This document shows, piece by piece, positions 9,553-20,309 of a DNA stretch of 64,000 bases; position 1 is the stretch's first letter; each line of letters starts with the position of its first letter. A program made the position numbers and the translations under genes. Location: contig JAALGZ010000022.1 in NCBI GenBank assembly GCA_015227615.1, positions 310,001 to 374,000 of the forward strand, given 5' to 3'. The notes beneath the pieces were generated by a model that ran no database searches, had not been told where the DNA came from, and saw only the letters and a program-made list of their open reading frames with translations. The stretch comes from Labyrinthula sp. Ha (Eukaryota > Sar > Bigyra > Labyrinthulida > Labyrinthulaceae).

Positions 9553-12294
9553 CTAACACATTGCTAGGTTATGTAACTTCGGGTCTTTTTCCGGCGAATC
9601 TGCTGCTAACTTGATTTCATTAATATGTTCAGCATCCACGTGGTGGATACCTCGCTCTTGCTCTGGGGCCTTCATCTTTTCTTCAGAATCATCCTCGTAG
9701 AAAATTTTCTGTTCGTAGTACTCCTCCCTCCTCTTCTGAATCTCTACCCAGCGCGGAACCTCTGGCACCAAACACTGAACTATATATTTTACTATATACT
9801 TTAAACATATTATTCCTAGAAATGCACATACTCTGACTTCGATTTTGTTAATTGGCAATACTTCATTTGAAGAAAATGCAAGAATAGCAGCATTGAGCAC
9901 AATACCAATATACAGAAGCACATAGAAGATCTCCAACCAACTACCTAAGCCTGCTGCCCTTTCAAGCAATGGTCGCCTTGACTTAATTAGGATCGCTGTA
10001 GCATTTATCCATACTTCAATGGACCTGCTAAGCATGGCTAACGCTGGTGCCAAAGGAAAAGCAGCAATGAATAAAACCATATAACCAAACTGAATGGCTA
10101 AGTCAAGGTATTCATCAAATAGTTTATACTGAGAAAGGAGAAATTGCTTTCCTGGAGCCTCAGTTGTAGAAGCACCTGCAGCTTTCTTCCTATCAGCATT
10201 CGAAAAGAATAACTTCTTCAACTGCTTAGCTTGAGGAAGAATGTTCTGAGTCAAGAATCTTGCGATTAAAAGATTTCCTAGAGTAGGATAACAGGTGTCA
10301 ATTGAGAGAAGGTTTTTCACAGAAACATTTATATGACTGGCTGAATTGTCTTCATCTAGCACATCAAGGTCAGAAATACAAAACTCATTACTAAATGAAA
10401 AGGTTGTCCACTTTCGAAAAAAAGCAACATATATTAATGTGGTGTAGTTATTAAGAAAACTGAACACGAACATTTTCCGAACCAAATGATTATTGTAGTC
10501 TACATCAGTTTTGTGATTCTCCCAATCCGTCAACGACCTTGCCAAATAATTAAATGGATACTGCAAGTAGCGAATTGCTAAGGCGTTCACGATTGAGGAG
10601 ATAATTTCCGCAACATTTGGCGGAAAATCATCAGTAGCCTTCAAGAATGCTTCAAATACAAATACTCCAGCAATAGCTGCAAAGCTAACTACTCCTGTTG
10701 TGAAGATCAACGAGGCAGAGGTCGCTATCTTGATATTATAATTGTTTTCTGATTTGAAAGGAACCGGTACACCCGTAACTACATCAGGTATGATTAGCTC
10801 TGCTTTAAACTCGGGCCGGATAACGGCCTCCCGACTGTAATCGGAGGTGCCCCATTTTCGAGCTTGCTCCAATTGTTTGCGTCTCCAAACCTGAAGAAGA
10901 AGTGACATCCAAAAGAAAAAGAAAATACAAAATGCAGCCATCACATAAGGAATTTCTGTCGGAGAAAGCGTATATACTAATGATGTCCTATTTAAATCTA
11001 GAGCGAAAGGTGTTCTTTTCGTTGTAAACTCCTGCTTTAGAATTTCACTTTGAAGTTCACCATGAGTGAAGCTAGAAAATCTGCTGTCAGTAATACTATG
11101 AACTGAAGCTGCGTTGGTTGTAAAAACCAATTTCCCGGTGTACTTCAAAATATTTAAAAGCTGCACTAGGTAAATAATTATACCAATTATAGCAACCGGA
11201 ATTAAAGAATATGAATAATGCTCCATGAAAGAGAAATAGAAAGCAACTTTTTCCCCTGCAAAATCTCTAAGCTCTTGAATTGGTTGTCTAAAGGGAGAAA
11301 CAACTTTGCACTTAGTATAAGGAACTCTAATGAATAACAATTGATATATTTCGCCAGCAGTCAAATCATGTGCTTTATATGCTCTTTGACCTAAGTGAGT
11401 TGGAAAATGAGCAGTTATGATCTTATCATATTGGAGCTGATCTAAGTTCAAGCCAGCTCCGCTAACAGCTTCCTCCGGATGCCTTGAATATTCTAATGCA
11501 AGGTGAGTTAAATAAATTCTATCAGCTGTCCGTAAGATGCTGCCATCATCATAACGCTTATATAGTTCAACTCCATTCTCTTCAACAATCTTCTCTTCCC
11601 AAGCAAAACAAAACTTGAAAAAAATGCTTTTAAAGGGGTTATAGGAGCTTTGTGATGATAAGGCTTTTCGAACAGCTTCTAGATCTACTGGAGCAATTGA
11701 TTTTGAATCAACTTCTGGTTCTTCTGGGGAATTCTTAACGAAGACTGGCAGAGATCCTTCTCCATGGGGGTACTCTATCCTTTTAAATTCTTCCTCCGTG
11801 TAATTTTGAAAGTCAACATAAACTCCATGTCGAGCTTTTTTTGAACCAAAATGTGCTATGCTATCTTCCCAGTTTCTCCGTTCAAGTATATACTTTAAAG
11901 CAGTTGGATATACTTCTAATTTGTACTGAACAATCTCTGCCTGCTTTAGCAATCTCCAGTCGTTACACCCAACCATGCAGATTAAGTGCAGCCCATCTTC
12001 GGTGTATCCAAATCTTATGGAAAAACCAGCATTTCTGATTAAATTGAAAATTTTTTGACCTTCTGGTTTAGCATTTTTTTCAATACTTTTCTGGCTGTGT
12101 GTTTCACTTGTGCCTCCTAACAATCCATATGGATCTCTAACCATTTTTAATACCGGGAGCACAATACAATACACAAATGTCAAATCATCTTCTTTCTTTG
12201 ATTCTCTTCTTTCTTTTTCTTTCTGAAACTCCTCAACGGATAGTCGAACACAGTGTTCACCATTACTAGAATTTTTTCCGTTAATTTTACTCAT
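9553..12294 (-). CDS. Anoctamin (TMEM16) family protein B
   Basis: An intronless 913-codon gene with ATG at 12294, preceded by a TATA-like CTTATAAG about 45 bp upstream. The N-terminal 350 residues form the cytosolic domain; the rest is the multi-helix anoctamin domain. Family landmarks are NNYTTLIYVAFFRKW (around TM6) and EYLDLAIQFGYMVLF followed by FPLAP (TM7-TM8). Four of the six canonical TMEM16 calcium ligands can be placed by spacing: E728, D731, E760 and N764, against E, E, E and D in TMEM16A. Two acidic positions are therefore changed, one conservatively and one to Asn. The C-terminal tail is charged. Family members are Ca2+-gated chloride channels or lipid scramblases in plasma or internal membranes. 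It is paralogous to the partial gene at 1-2117 on the same strand. Confidence 0.95.
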   Translation of the reverse strand: MSKINGKNSSNGEHCVRLSVEEFQKEKERRESKKEDDLTFVYCIVLPVLKMVRDPYGLLGGTSETHSQKSIEKNAKPEGQKIFNLIRNAGFSIRFGYTEDGLHLICMVGCNDWRLLKQAEIVQYKLEVYPTALKYILERRNWEDSIAHFGSKKARHGVYVDFQNYTEEEFKRIEYPHGEGSLPVFVKNSPEEPEVDSKSIAPVDLEAVRKALSSQSSYNPFKSIFFKFCFAWEEKIVEENGVELYKRYDDGSILRTADRIYLTHLALEYSRHPEEAVSGAGLNLDQLQYDKIITAHFPTHLGQRAYKAHDLTAGEIYQLLFIRVPYTKCKVVSPFRQPIQELRDFAGEKVAFYFSFMEHYSYSLIPVAIIGIIIYLVQLLNILKYTGKLVFTTNAASVHSITDSRFSSFTHGELQSEILKQEFTTKRTPFALDLNRTSLVYTLSPTEIPYVMAAFCIFFFFWMSLLLQVWRRKQLEQARKWGTSDYSREAVIRPEFKAELIIPDVVTGVPVPFKSENNYNIKIATSASLIFTTGVVSFAAIAGVFVFEAFLKATDDFPPNVAEIISSIVNALAIRYLQYPFNYLARSLTDWENHKTDVDYNNHLVRKMFVFSFLNNYTTLIYVAFFRKWTTFSFSNEFCISDLDVLDEDNSASHINVSVKNLLSIDTCYPTLGNLLIARFLTQNILPQAKQLKKLFFSNADRKKAAGASTTEAPGKQFLLSQYKLFDEYLDLAIQFGYMVLFIAAFPLAPALAMLSRSIEVWINATAILIKSRRPLLERAAGLGSWLEIFYVLLYIGIVLNAAILAFSSNEVLPINKIEVRVCAFLGIICLKYIVKYIVQCLVPEVPRWVEIQKRREEYYEQKIFYEDDSEEKMKAPEQERGIHHVDAEHINEIKLAADSPEKDPKLHNLAMC

Positions 12295-15200
12295 TTTCCT
12301 CTCTTTAGGTTAAACTTAAAGCAGATAAACAAAAAGACCCTTATAAGACCAGCAATGGAGTTGAAGATAGATTTCTGGACTTGCCTAAACAAAACACCCA
12401 ATTTAGACGTCTTCTCCCACAAAATTGGGAACAGGTATGTATGGAATTTCATATCCTATCGCATTTTTACACAGGATTTTTAAAGCTGAAGTTTGATTGG
12501 ATGGACTTACAAAATTTATCCAATCATACTTCAAGGTGTAATATGCAGAAATATATTCTGCAGTAAAACTTATCATGTTGTAATCTAAGAGTTCGTCCGA
12601 AGTAAACAAACATAATGAACAAAAAATATTAGAAATAAAAGAATTCTTATTTTCGTTCTAATCAAAACTGAGAAACAATTATTTTTATTCTTATGAAATA
12701 ATTCTAATTTAATTCTTTTTATTGAAACAAAATTTGGCGAGCTTGTGATGATATTCATTTTATAGCAACGATAAGTGTGAACCCACTAGCAGTCATAAAT
12801 CTATTCTTCAGTTTTTTACAGTAAATTATTCTGTTAGCAGTCTATCAGACCTACACTCTTAGAAAATTCCACATCTTGCAAGTAGCAATGGTAGCCAAGA
12901 ACCTAATTAAGTATAATCTCGTGAATACGAAGTATTGAAAATTTAAATCTACAGTATTGCTCTATTACAATTCTCACTCTACTATCAAAAGTACCTAGGC
13001 AGAGTAACTAACTCAAGGCTCTAGCTGGACACATCTAGTTATAGGCGCTGAAAATTAGAAAATATAAAAGCTTGAAACCTAAATGTAATATCTCAACGAC
13101 AGAACCATCGAAAGACTGAGAGAAATTTCTTAACTTGTTCGCGGCTAGCAATATATTCTTAAATAGTATCAGCCAGCTATTGGACTACCTTATTGTTATC
13201 GCTACCACTTAATGGGAATATTGATTTGTTTACCCAAAAACAGCGCAAAAACACCAAAATGCAAGCGACCTTCCATAAGTTGTATAACTCGTGACTCATG
13301 AAGGAATATTTATGTTATTTCAACCCTCTACATTACTGAATTAATTAAGTTTTTCATACTTGATATCCAATGTAGTATGGTGGAAAACAACGTCCTGCAA
13401 TAGGTAATTCTTTTCTTGTTATGTGAATTACGTGATGTAGCATTTTACTTAAAGAAATTTTCCATAATGAGGGCAAAGTAGATATAAAATAAGTTTCTAC
13501 GATCAATCCGTAATTTATCCAAAGGTTATTGACAATGAAAATACTTTTATCTATGTGGAAGCCAAAGATGATTTTAGGAAGCCCTATCTCAAGCCTGAAT
13601 TTCAGTGCAAGGAAACTAATTTACCTAGTAATCTAATAATGAAAAACATATTTCACAAAGCAAAGTAAGAGCTCTATCATCACGAAATTCATTTAGTTAC
13701 TTTTAATTTAAGGTTTAGGTTGAAAGAGTTGAGCACATTTGCTTAAAGGCCATAGAAGGTAACGCCATTCAACATGCTCGAGCGACTTATCCTGGATAAT
13801 AGTCTTGTAACTTACTTTGTTTAACTGGAGAGAGATTTACCAAAACCGCATATCACATAAGAATCTATCTGGTACAATATCATACATCAATTAAAATCTC
13901 GCGGTTATCTCTTCTCCGGAGTTATTCTATGGGTTAATTAGCGGTTACACCGAAGTTTCCAATTTTCACCGGGATCGTAGTACCTAAATACTAGCAACAT
14001 TAGAAATACGAAATAAAATTCGATTTCTTAGAACTAGATATACATTACTTTATCCGAACAGTTTCAATCTTAAGGGCAATGAAACTTTTGAGAAGGAATT
14101 ATTCGCACCAAATATCTTATTTATATGTTATTTAAAAAAAATCAAGACAATAAAGATAACTTTAATTAAAGACGAAGATTCGACTTAAGCTTGATATATA
14201 GTTTTTAGAATGAGTTTGGAAATTCTCAATAAGGTACATTTCCTTCAGCACAGCTTCATCTTTTCGTGTTTAAATTTAGTTTTATGTCTATACTTATATT
14301 TTCACAAGTCACGCAGAAATGAAATTTAAGAATGTTCCAAAAGATTTAAGAATATTCTAATAGAGGAACGTTTCATCTACCGCTGCCTCTTAGTCAAAGG
14401 TTATGTGAGTGATATAACTTAAACATGCTTTTGTTTAAATGATACAAATCAGCAAGTCTTCGAAATAATAAGAACCAAATAACAAAAAAATATGTAAAAA
14501 CATTGAGTTTGTTCATTTTATACCCATTCTTCAAGTTTTGAACAACTCTTGAGCTCGTATTCTTGCATTCAATAGCAAAAATATTGAAACAGTTCATGTA
14601 TGTGCAGTAATTTTTTTGTGATGTCTGTATTCTTACATACAATGAACTTGGCTTTAAGATGCACTCCATTTTCCTTCAGAGTGTTGCACGACATTTGAAA
14701 AACGAAAAATTAATTGCCGTAATGTTACTTAATGTCAACACTTAACTTGAACCTTTTAGAGATATCAACCTCAAAGCTGCGTTCCGTGTTGTCAAGCCTG
14801 TAGAAGTAAATCTATCAAGAAAGCAAAATCTCTGAGTTCTAAGTGAAAGCAAGGGGAGGTACAGAAAAGTGCAGTAACTCTTCACACAGATTGCTGAAAA
14901 GGACATGGAGGGATGATTTCTCTCAGAAATGACTTTTTTAAATCATTCTTGGGTAATTCAGTAATCTCAATCATCAGTGACAACGCAATACCTCAAAACT
15001 TATCAATACAGCGAAGAGTGCTTGAATCTTCTTTCCAAGAACTCAAGTAATATTTTGTTAACTCTTTTTCCCTCTTCAGTGGTATTTTTTTCCTTTATTT
15101 TCTTTATTTGAGTCTAGGGGCTGCATTCTTGGAAACTAAATGATTATGACTAGGAGAAATGATACAATGGTACAACATAGCACTCAAGTCAAAGGTCATC

Positions 15201-16099
15201 CGACCTTTTTTCCACCAGAATTTTAGTATCTGAGTTTAATAATCATCCAAGAAATTGAACAACTTGCTAAAAGGATTAGAATCGGCATTGTTTGCATACT
15301 TTGTTGTAACTTTAATTCTTGTTACTTTGATGAATGACTAAGTCAGATCACTTGAGTAAAATCACCTATTAGTCAAGTCGCTACCTATTTGAAATTAGTG
15401 CATGAGTTAATTTTGAAGTAGACAATACTTTATTTTTTGTATGTTGTTGGTATTGTCTCAGCTGGGGGTGTAGTTATTTCTTGTAAAAATTTCGACTAGG
15501 AGTTATTGCTGGTTAATTTACATTTTCTCATGCCTGAGCACGTTCTCAATGTACAGTTTTGGTAGAGCTGTTTCCTTGCTTGAAAATACAGGCGGTGTAA
15601 TTATAGGGACTCCGAGCTAGTACAGGTAGTAGAATAACTTCTGGATTTACCTGTGATTGCAGTTAGGGTATCTGACACCGGTTACCATAGCTGATAGATT
15701 CCCTCTGTGAATCTATCTAACAGTGACATCGATCTAGCCACAAATTGTTGGATTAGGTTATCGTCGATTAAGACTTAATAATAAAAATCGAGTTTACCGA
15801 AAACCATTTTACAAGAACATATTAAATAAGGACTCTTGAAAAAGGTCCTGACACGTGAGAAAAAAATATGATAAGGATAGAAATGGTGAAATCTAACTAT
15901 AAAACAAACACTCGATCATTGCATGAATAAGGTCTCACTTTTAAATGATCATGATTTTCCAGTTCAACTAGTATAATACTAAAATCATTAAGCATGAAGT
16001 TATAAATTATATTTGCCGTTCTACCTCTTAAATTTTCAAGTGCTCAATAGTTAATTTTGATAACTAATAAATTATCCACTAAGCTTGCGTATTTGGTCA
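12295..16099. other. Intergenic, 3.8 kb, no supported gene
   Basis: AT-rich DNA. The first 100 bp hold the anoctamin B promoter region, with a TATA-like element at about 12341. No domain, RNA gene or terminal repeat was recognised in the rest. Short open frames here look like chance. Confidence 0.6.
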
Positions 16100-16596
16100 T
16101 CAACAACTAAAAATTTTCAACTATTCGTCAAGAGTGTTTTCTTTGAGAAGATGAAGAAACTATTTAATAGTATCAAGCTTCTTTTAATACAGCATTTGAA
16201 CCTGTTATTGATGACTTATCTCCTAATGAAGTTAATGAGTTTAAGGAAACACTTGCTAATGATGAACTTTCTCTACAAGAAAGATCTAATCAACTTTTTG
16301 ATCTTCTACGTGCGCCTGAATTATGTGTTCCAGAGTTCATTGAAACTCTTTCTTTTTCATTGTTTTGTCGTAATAGTTGTGAAGATGGGTTCTGCGAAGT
16401 AAACTTAAAATCTATTGAAACAACATTAATTCAATTCAAAGGATAATTTGGATGTGAATTTGACAGTACAAGTATATGTGAAGTATTTATTGAAATCACA
16501 AGTTAAGAAAATGCTGCTCCAGGTATATTTTGTGAAGTTTGATTAGGAAGTTTAGTTGTAATCATTGGGTTCTATGTTAATCTATTATTGCATTAA
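16100..16596 (+). pseudogene. Pseudogene of the eight-cysteine small protein family
   Basis: One reading frame matches the two intact paralogs at 25992-26579 and 27634-28218 over most of their length. Conserved blocks include TIRQEC, a helical segment ending DDLSPNEVNEF, LCVPEFIETL, FCRNSCEDGFCEVN, FGCEF and ICEVF. At least six in-frame stops interrupt it (all three stop codons occur), and the N-terminal 35 or so residues cannot be recognised. Seven of the eight family cysteines remain. Because the frame is still aligned end to end, it decayed mainly by point substitution. It lies on the opposite strand to its intact relatives. The Ty3-like element separates it from them. Confidence 0.8.
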
Positions 16597-17781
16597 AAAG
16601 TAGTTAAGTTGGTTAAAGTTTAATATAAAGTAGATTTATTTTGCTATTTATTTTGTTTTTTCTTTTTTTTATCTATTATGAAATATTATAGCTTCTGTAG
16701 TAAGTCTAAGACCTACTCTGATTTTAGGATAAGACTTTGTGTGTATTTGTTTATTATTAACTTTATTGCTATAGATGAAGAAAATCAATATCTTGGTAAT
16801 TTTATTCATAGAGAATATTTTCGTTTTTAAATTCAGTACACCTTTTTACCAAAACAATAGATTCTTCTTCGGTAAACAAAATATCTGTGTGAATACTAAA
16901 AAAATATACTGAGTTTTATTTGTTGAAGCTGAACTTAACTTTTTAGTAAGCGAAAGTACATTTTTGAATAGAAATCTTCTTTTTTTCTAGTTGTTGGTCT
17001 AATAAAGTACCTTTCGATGTAGAACAGAAAAAGTAAGAAAAAAAACGTTCATGACATTTGGAAGATACGTGACAACTTTTAACTTTAGATAAAGCTTCTC
17101 TGTACAAGATAACACCATCAGGCAAAATTGTAGCTTTATGACAATACATATTTCTGTTTTTCACATATCCATCTTTAAAGATTTCACGAAGAAATTTTAG
17201 AAAATACCAAGTTCAAAGCAGCCTAAGATACATACCGAGAAAATATTTAAATGAACTAAGAGCTTCAAGAAAAAAAAAAGGGATCCAGAAAATAGAACCT
17301 AGACAAAATATAAAATCTCCAGTTTCTTCTTAATATTCCATAAATGAAGATAGCAAACAAGATTTTTTAAGATCCAAATTAGGAATATTTTTACCAGGAA
17401 CAATAGTTTTTATATTGTTTCTCGTGTAATTGATATTATTCTCTTCAGCAAACTCATCAATAGCCTCTAATACTTTATCTCTTGAAGAAATAAGATCAGG
17501 AAAAGAAGAAGAAAACATAAAAATATTTGTCGCATCATTGAACTAAAAAACTCTACTTTGTATTTCTTTTGAACAGGGGAAAGAAGAAGGCAATACGGAA
17601 AGAGGAATAAAAACAAGCTAATTTCTGGTTGAACCTCTCTTAAAGAATATTTCACAACAGAGAAATGGTAAGAATATACCAAATAGTAAATATTTTCATC
17701 ATAAACGTCGACAAATGTAACATTCTGAATGAGTTCTAACTATATCAGCTCAATATGAATCTACCCCTTGTTTTTGAGATT
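16597..17781. other. Intergenic, possible decayed gene on the minus strand
   Basis: Three adjoining minus-strand stretches (about 17467-17700, 17330-17518 and 16943-17190) have coding-like composition, including a Cys/His-rich piece with YCHKATILPDG and CHVSSKCHERFF. They could be exons separated by tiny introns or the remains of a transposase-like zinc-finger protein. No join gives a convincing protein and no family was recognised. No other feature is seen. Confidence 0.3.
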
Positions 17782-17946
17782 TGTACGTCTCTTCTTTTCT
17801 CTTATGCTTGCTTGAATTGAATTCTCTTAACAGTTAGTATTTCATTTTACCGATAGTACGTTTATTTCATATATTACAAGAAGGCACTAGGGACACAAGT
17901 CCGTGCGTGCAGTAGATGACGTGGCAACTAAGTTACTGGACGGACA
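17782..17946 (-). repeat. 3' LTR of the Ty3-like element
   Basis: A 165 bp repeat matching 25345-25509, apparently without differences. It begins TGTACG and ends GGACA on the plus strand. The methyltransferase frame stops 14 bp inside it. Confidence 0.92.
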
Positions 17947-19612
17947 TCCCCTCTTCTTCGAGTAGATCCTTCTCCAGTTGATAAATGTACCTCATGTCCA
18001 CCATGGGCAACAGGTCAATACCAATTGATGTCCACCTTGAACGTAGGTTATTTGATCTTGCAAAGAGTTCCACAGCATTAGCATACGGAAAAGTATGTTC
18101 GAGTATCGAGTAGAGTTTTTGAGGTTTACATGAATTGTTGAGCGGCTGAGTTATAATTGGCACGGAGCAGGATTTCCTATTTTCGTCGTTAAAAACATCG
18201 GAATACTGCAAGTCAACTGAAGTTTTTCTCTGGAATACCAGGCATAGTTCCTTGCAATGAGTTAAATAATGCCCCATCGAGTGCCTATACTTGCCGCTTG
18301 GGAATTTCTTAATCCAGGGTATATAATCTACTAGATAAAATTGTTGACTCTCCATCCATTCCAAACATCTGACAAAAGCCATGCTCACTGTCCGCAGCAA
18401 TAAATAACTTCCATAAGGATAATTTTTCACTGGAAAGGTCATAGCAGCTATCTGCTGCACGGCGAGTGTTGGATAGTCCAGCGCGATTCCACGAGTCGGG
18501 TTTTTTACCCCAGTGTTCCAAGGTGGGTCAAGTACACCAATCTTAAAGCGGTTGGGACTTTTCTTTAAACCTGGAAATCTGAAGTTGAACGCATCTCCTA
18601 AAATCGGTCTTGAATTTAAAGGTTCGTAGAAAATAGTTATTTCTTCGTTTTCAACAAAAGTCTTGAATTTATTCCCTCCTTCATAATAAAAGTCTGCTTC
18701 CACTTCGTTTTTAGGCTTGATCTTTAGTTTCAAAGTATCTAGGTCTTGTACTTGCACTGAGCCCTCTGAGCATCTATATGTTTTCTTTGTGACTTTACCT
18801 AAATGGGGTTCGTCGTTCCTAAAGCATACTAAATTTACGTGTAGATCGTTCAAATCCTTCAAAAGCTGGTTACATTTTAATAATAAAGTTTCCAATATAT
18901 CTGCGTAAGGCTTTGCTTTGAGGACTGCTCGTTGATTTGAATCATCGAATGCTCTAACTTCATCCTTTAGCATGTCCCTTGTTATGTTATTTAATTTTAG
19001 AAACTCCAACTGGTCTTCAGATTCATGCTCCTGCAATATCAGCTTTACGTGGTCAATATCAAACAATCGGCGGTAGTACAATACTTTCTGGTAAGTTGCG
19101 GCAAATTCTCCTATATTCCTAGAAATATGCTTTCGTAGCTGTTCATATTCTTGCTTTTCGATCGTAACCCCCGGTTTTCTTACTTTGTAATCCTTGCTCC
19201 CCCAGTATTCATCTAAATACAATCGCACTCTGTCTACATCTATTTTCAATCCATGTAAAAATCCAATGCTTTGAATGTTCAGTTGCTTCTGTATTTGAGT
19301 GTAAATTTGCTGCTTCGACCTATACGGGAGGATTCCTCGTTCCACGTAGCTTGAATACATTCCACAGCCCAACAGCTGGATAGCCGAATTCAATACTTCT
19401 TTCTCCTCAATCAACCAGCCACATGTTCTCGGCGTCTCGTTCTCTTGTAATAAGTGTAATCTTCTAGCTTTAATCGTTTTATTTTCCCTTTTATTAGGCT
19501 TTTTCCCGCTTTCTTCCTGTTCTTCTTTATCCCATTTCCAAAGATTGTGAAGGATGACTTCTTTCTCGAAGGAAGTCAGGTCGGAATCTCCTTTGATATA
19601 TCGGCGGATCAA
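17933..19612 (-). CDS. MT-A70 family adenine methyltransferase carried by the Ty3-like element
   Basis: A frame of about 559 codons lies between the integrase and the 3' LTR. The C-terminal 200 residues are an MT-A70 domain of the METTL3/IME4 type. The catalytic DPPW is at residues 362-365, followed by WIKKFPSGKYRHSMGHYLTH and HCKELCLVF, which match the WVK...TGHWLNHGKEHCLV block of METTL3. Near the end SCKPQKLY and AVELFARSNN match the SHKPDEIYG and IELFGRPHN blocks. Residues about 70-115 look like a Myb/SANT-type helical domain (GILPYRSKQQIYTQIQKQL). The enzyme class transfers methyl from S-adenosylmethionine to the N6 of adenine in RNA or DNA. The frame looks whole over the domain. No ATG lies near its 5' end, so its product may come from a longer precursor or an internal start. 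Confidence 0.85.
   Translation of the reverse strand: MIRRYIKGDSDLTSFEKEVILHNLWKWDKEEQEESGKKPNKRENKTIKARRLHLLQENETPRTCGWLIEEKEVLNSAIQLLGCGMYSSYVERGILPYRSKQQIYTQIQKQLNIQSIGFLHGLKIDVDRVRLYLDEYWGSKDYKVRKPGVTIEKQEYEQLRKHISRNIGEFAATYQKVLYYRRLFDIDHVKLILQEHESEDQLEFLKLNNITRDMLKDEVRAFDDSNQRAVLKAKPYADILETLLLKCNQLLKDLNDLHVNLVCFRNDEPHLGKVTKKTYRCSEGSVQVQDLDTLKLKIKPKNEVEADFYYEGGNKFKTFVENEEITIFYEPLNSRPILGDAFNFRFPGLKKSPNRFKIGVLDPPWNTGVKNPTRGIALDYPTLAVQQIAAMTFPVKNYPYGSYLLLRTVSMAFVRCLEWMESQQFYLVDYIPWIKKFPSGKYRHSMGHYLTHCKELCLVFQRKTSVDLQYSDVFNDENRKSCSVPIITQPLNNSCKPQKLYSILEHTFPYANAVELFARSNNLRSRWTSIGIDLLPMVDMRYIYQLEKDLLEEEGMSVQ
17947..17959 (-). other. Polypurine tract of the Ty3-like element
   Basis: On the minus strand the 13 bases GAAGAAGAGGGGA directly precede the 3' LTR. 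This is the place where LTR retroelements prime plus-strand synthesis. It lies inside the methyltransferase coding end, so the captured gene has been fitted around an essential replication signal. Confidence 0.8.
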
Positions 19613-20309
19613 ATTTGGGATTCGTTTGTATATTTCCTATAGTGGGTGCCAGCTATTTTTTGGTATCTTCAAAACCTAACCATTTTATTAGTACTTCGTA
19701 TTCTGGTCTGCGTGTTTCCGTTAGCTTGATTCCAATGATCTTCTCTGCTTCTAAACTGCCTAAATTCTGAATAAAAAGGGTCTAAGATCTTTATAATTCT
19801 TTGGACGCTTTCTGCTATAGAACCAAAGTCTTTATGCGTGCGCTTCGTATCTCTTTCCGGTTATGGTTTCCAATTCATACACATCTAAGGAGATAATTCT
19901 TGTTATCCGGTAAGGCCCAGTCCAAAACCAAAGCCGTTTTCGTTTTCTCCCTCGGCGTCCCTTCACTGGAGAGCATGACAAAATCTCCGGGAGTAAATTG
20001 GACTACCATTTTAAAATTCTTATTCTTTCTTGCCAATTCGAGCTCCCTAGATAGCTTTACATGGTCATTAATCATGTCCAACCTTTCGTCGATTTTCTCT
20101 TGTATCTTGGCTGTATTGATCTTGACTTACTCGATGTCCTTTGGCTTCAACGTCTTGTCTTGGAGCGTGATCCAAAAACGTCTCGATTCCTGTTCCAGGG
20201 TCCCATAAGTTAGTTTTAAATTGAAAAATAGTTCATCAGGCGTATAATCTTTTCGTCGAGGATTAGGGCGATTGTTAATAAGATACGATATATGCTGTAC
20301 AAGTCTTGG

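Noticed and set aside
16100-16596. Stop-codon reassignment as the reason for in-frame stops in the eight-cysteine copy
   Set aside because: All three stop codons occur inside it, while the intact genes nearby end cleanly at TAA, TAG or TGA. A pseudogene is the simpler reading.
17776-17781. Target-site duplication of the Ty3-like element
   Set aside because: The flanks GATT and GATG agree at only three of four positions, too weak to claim.
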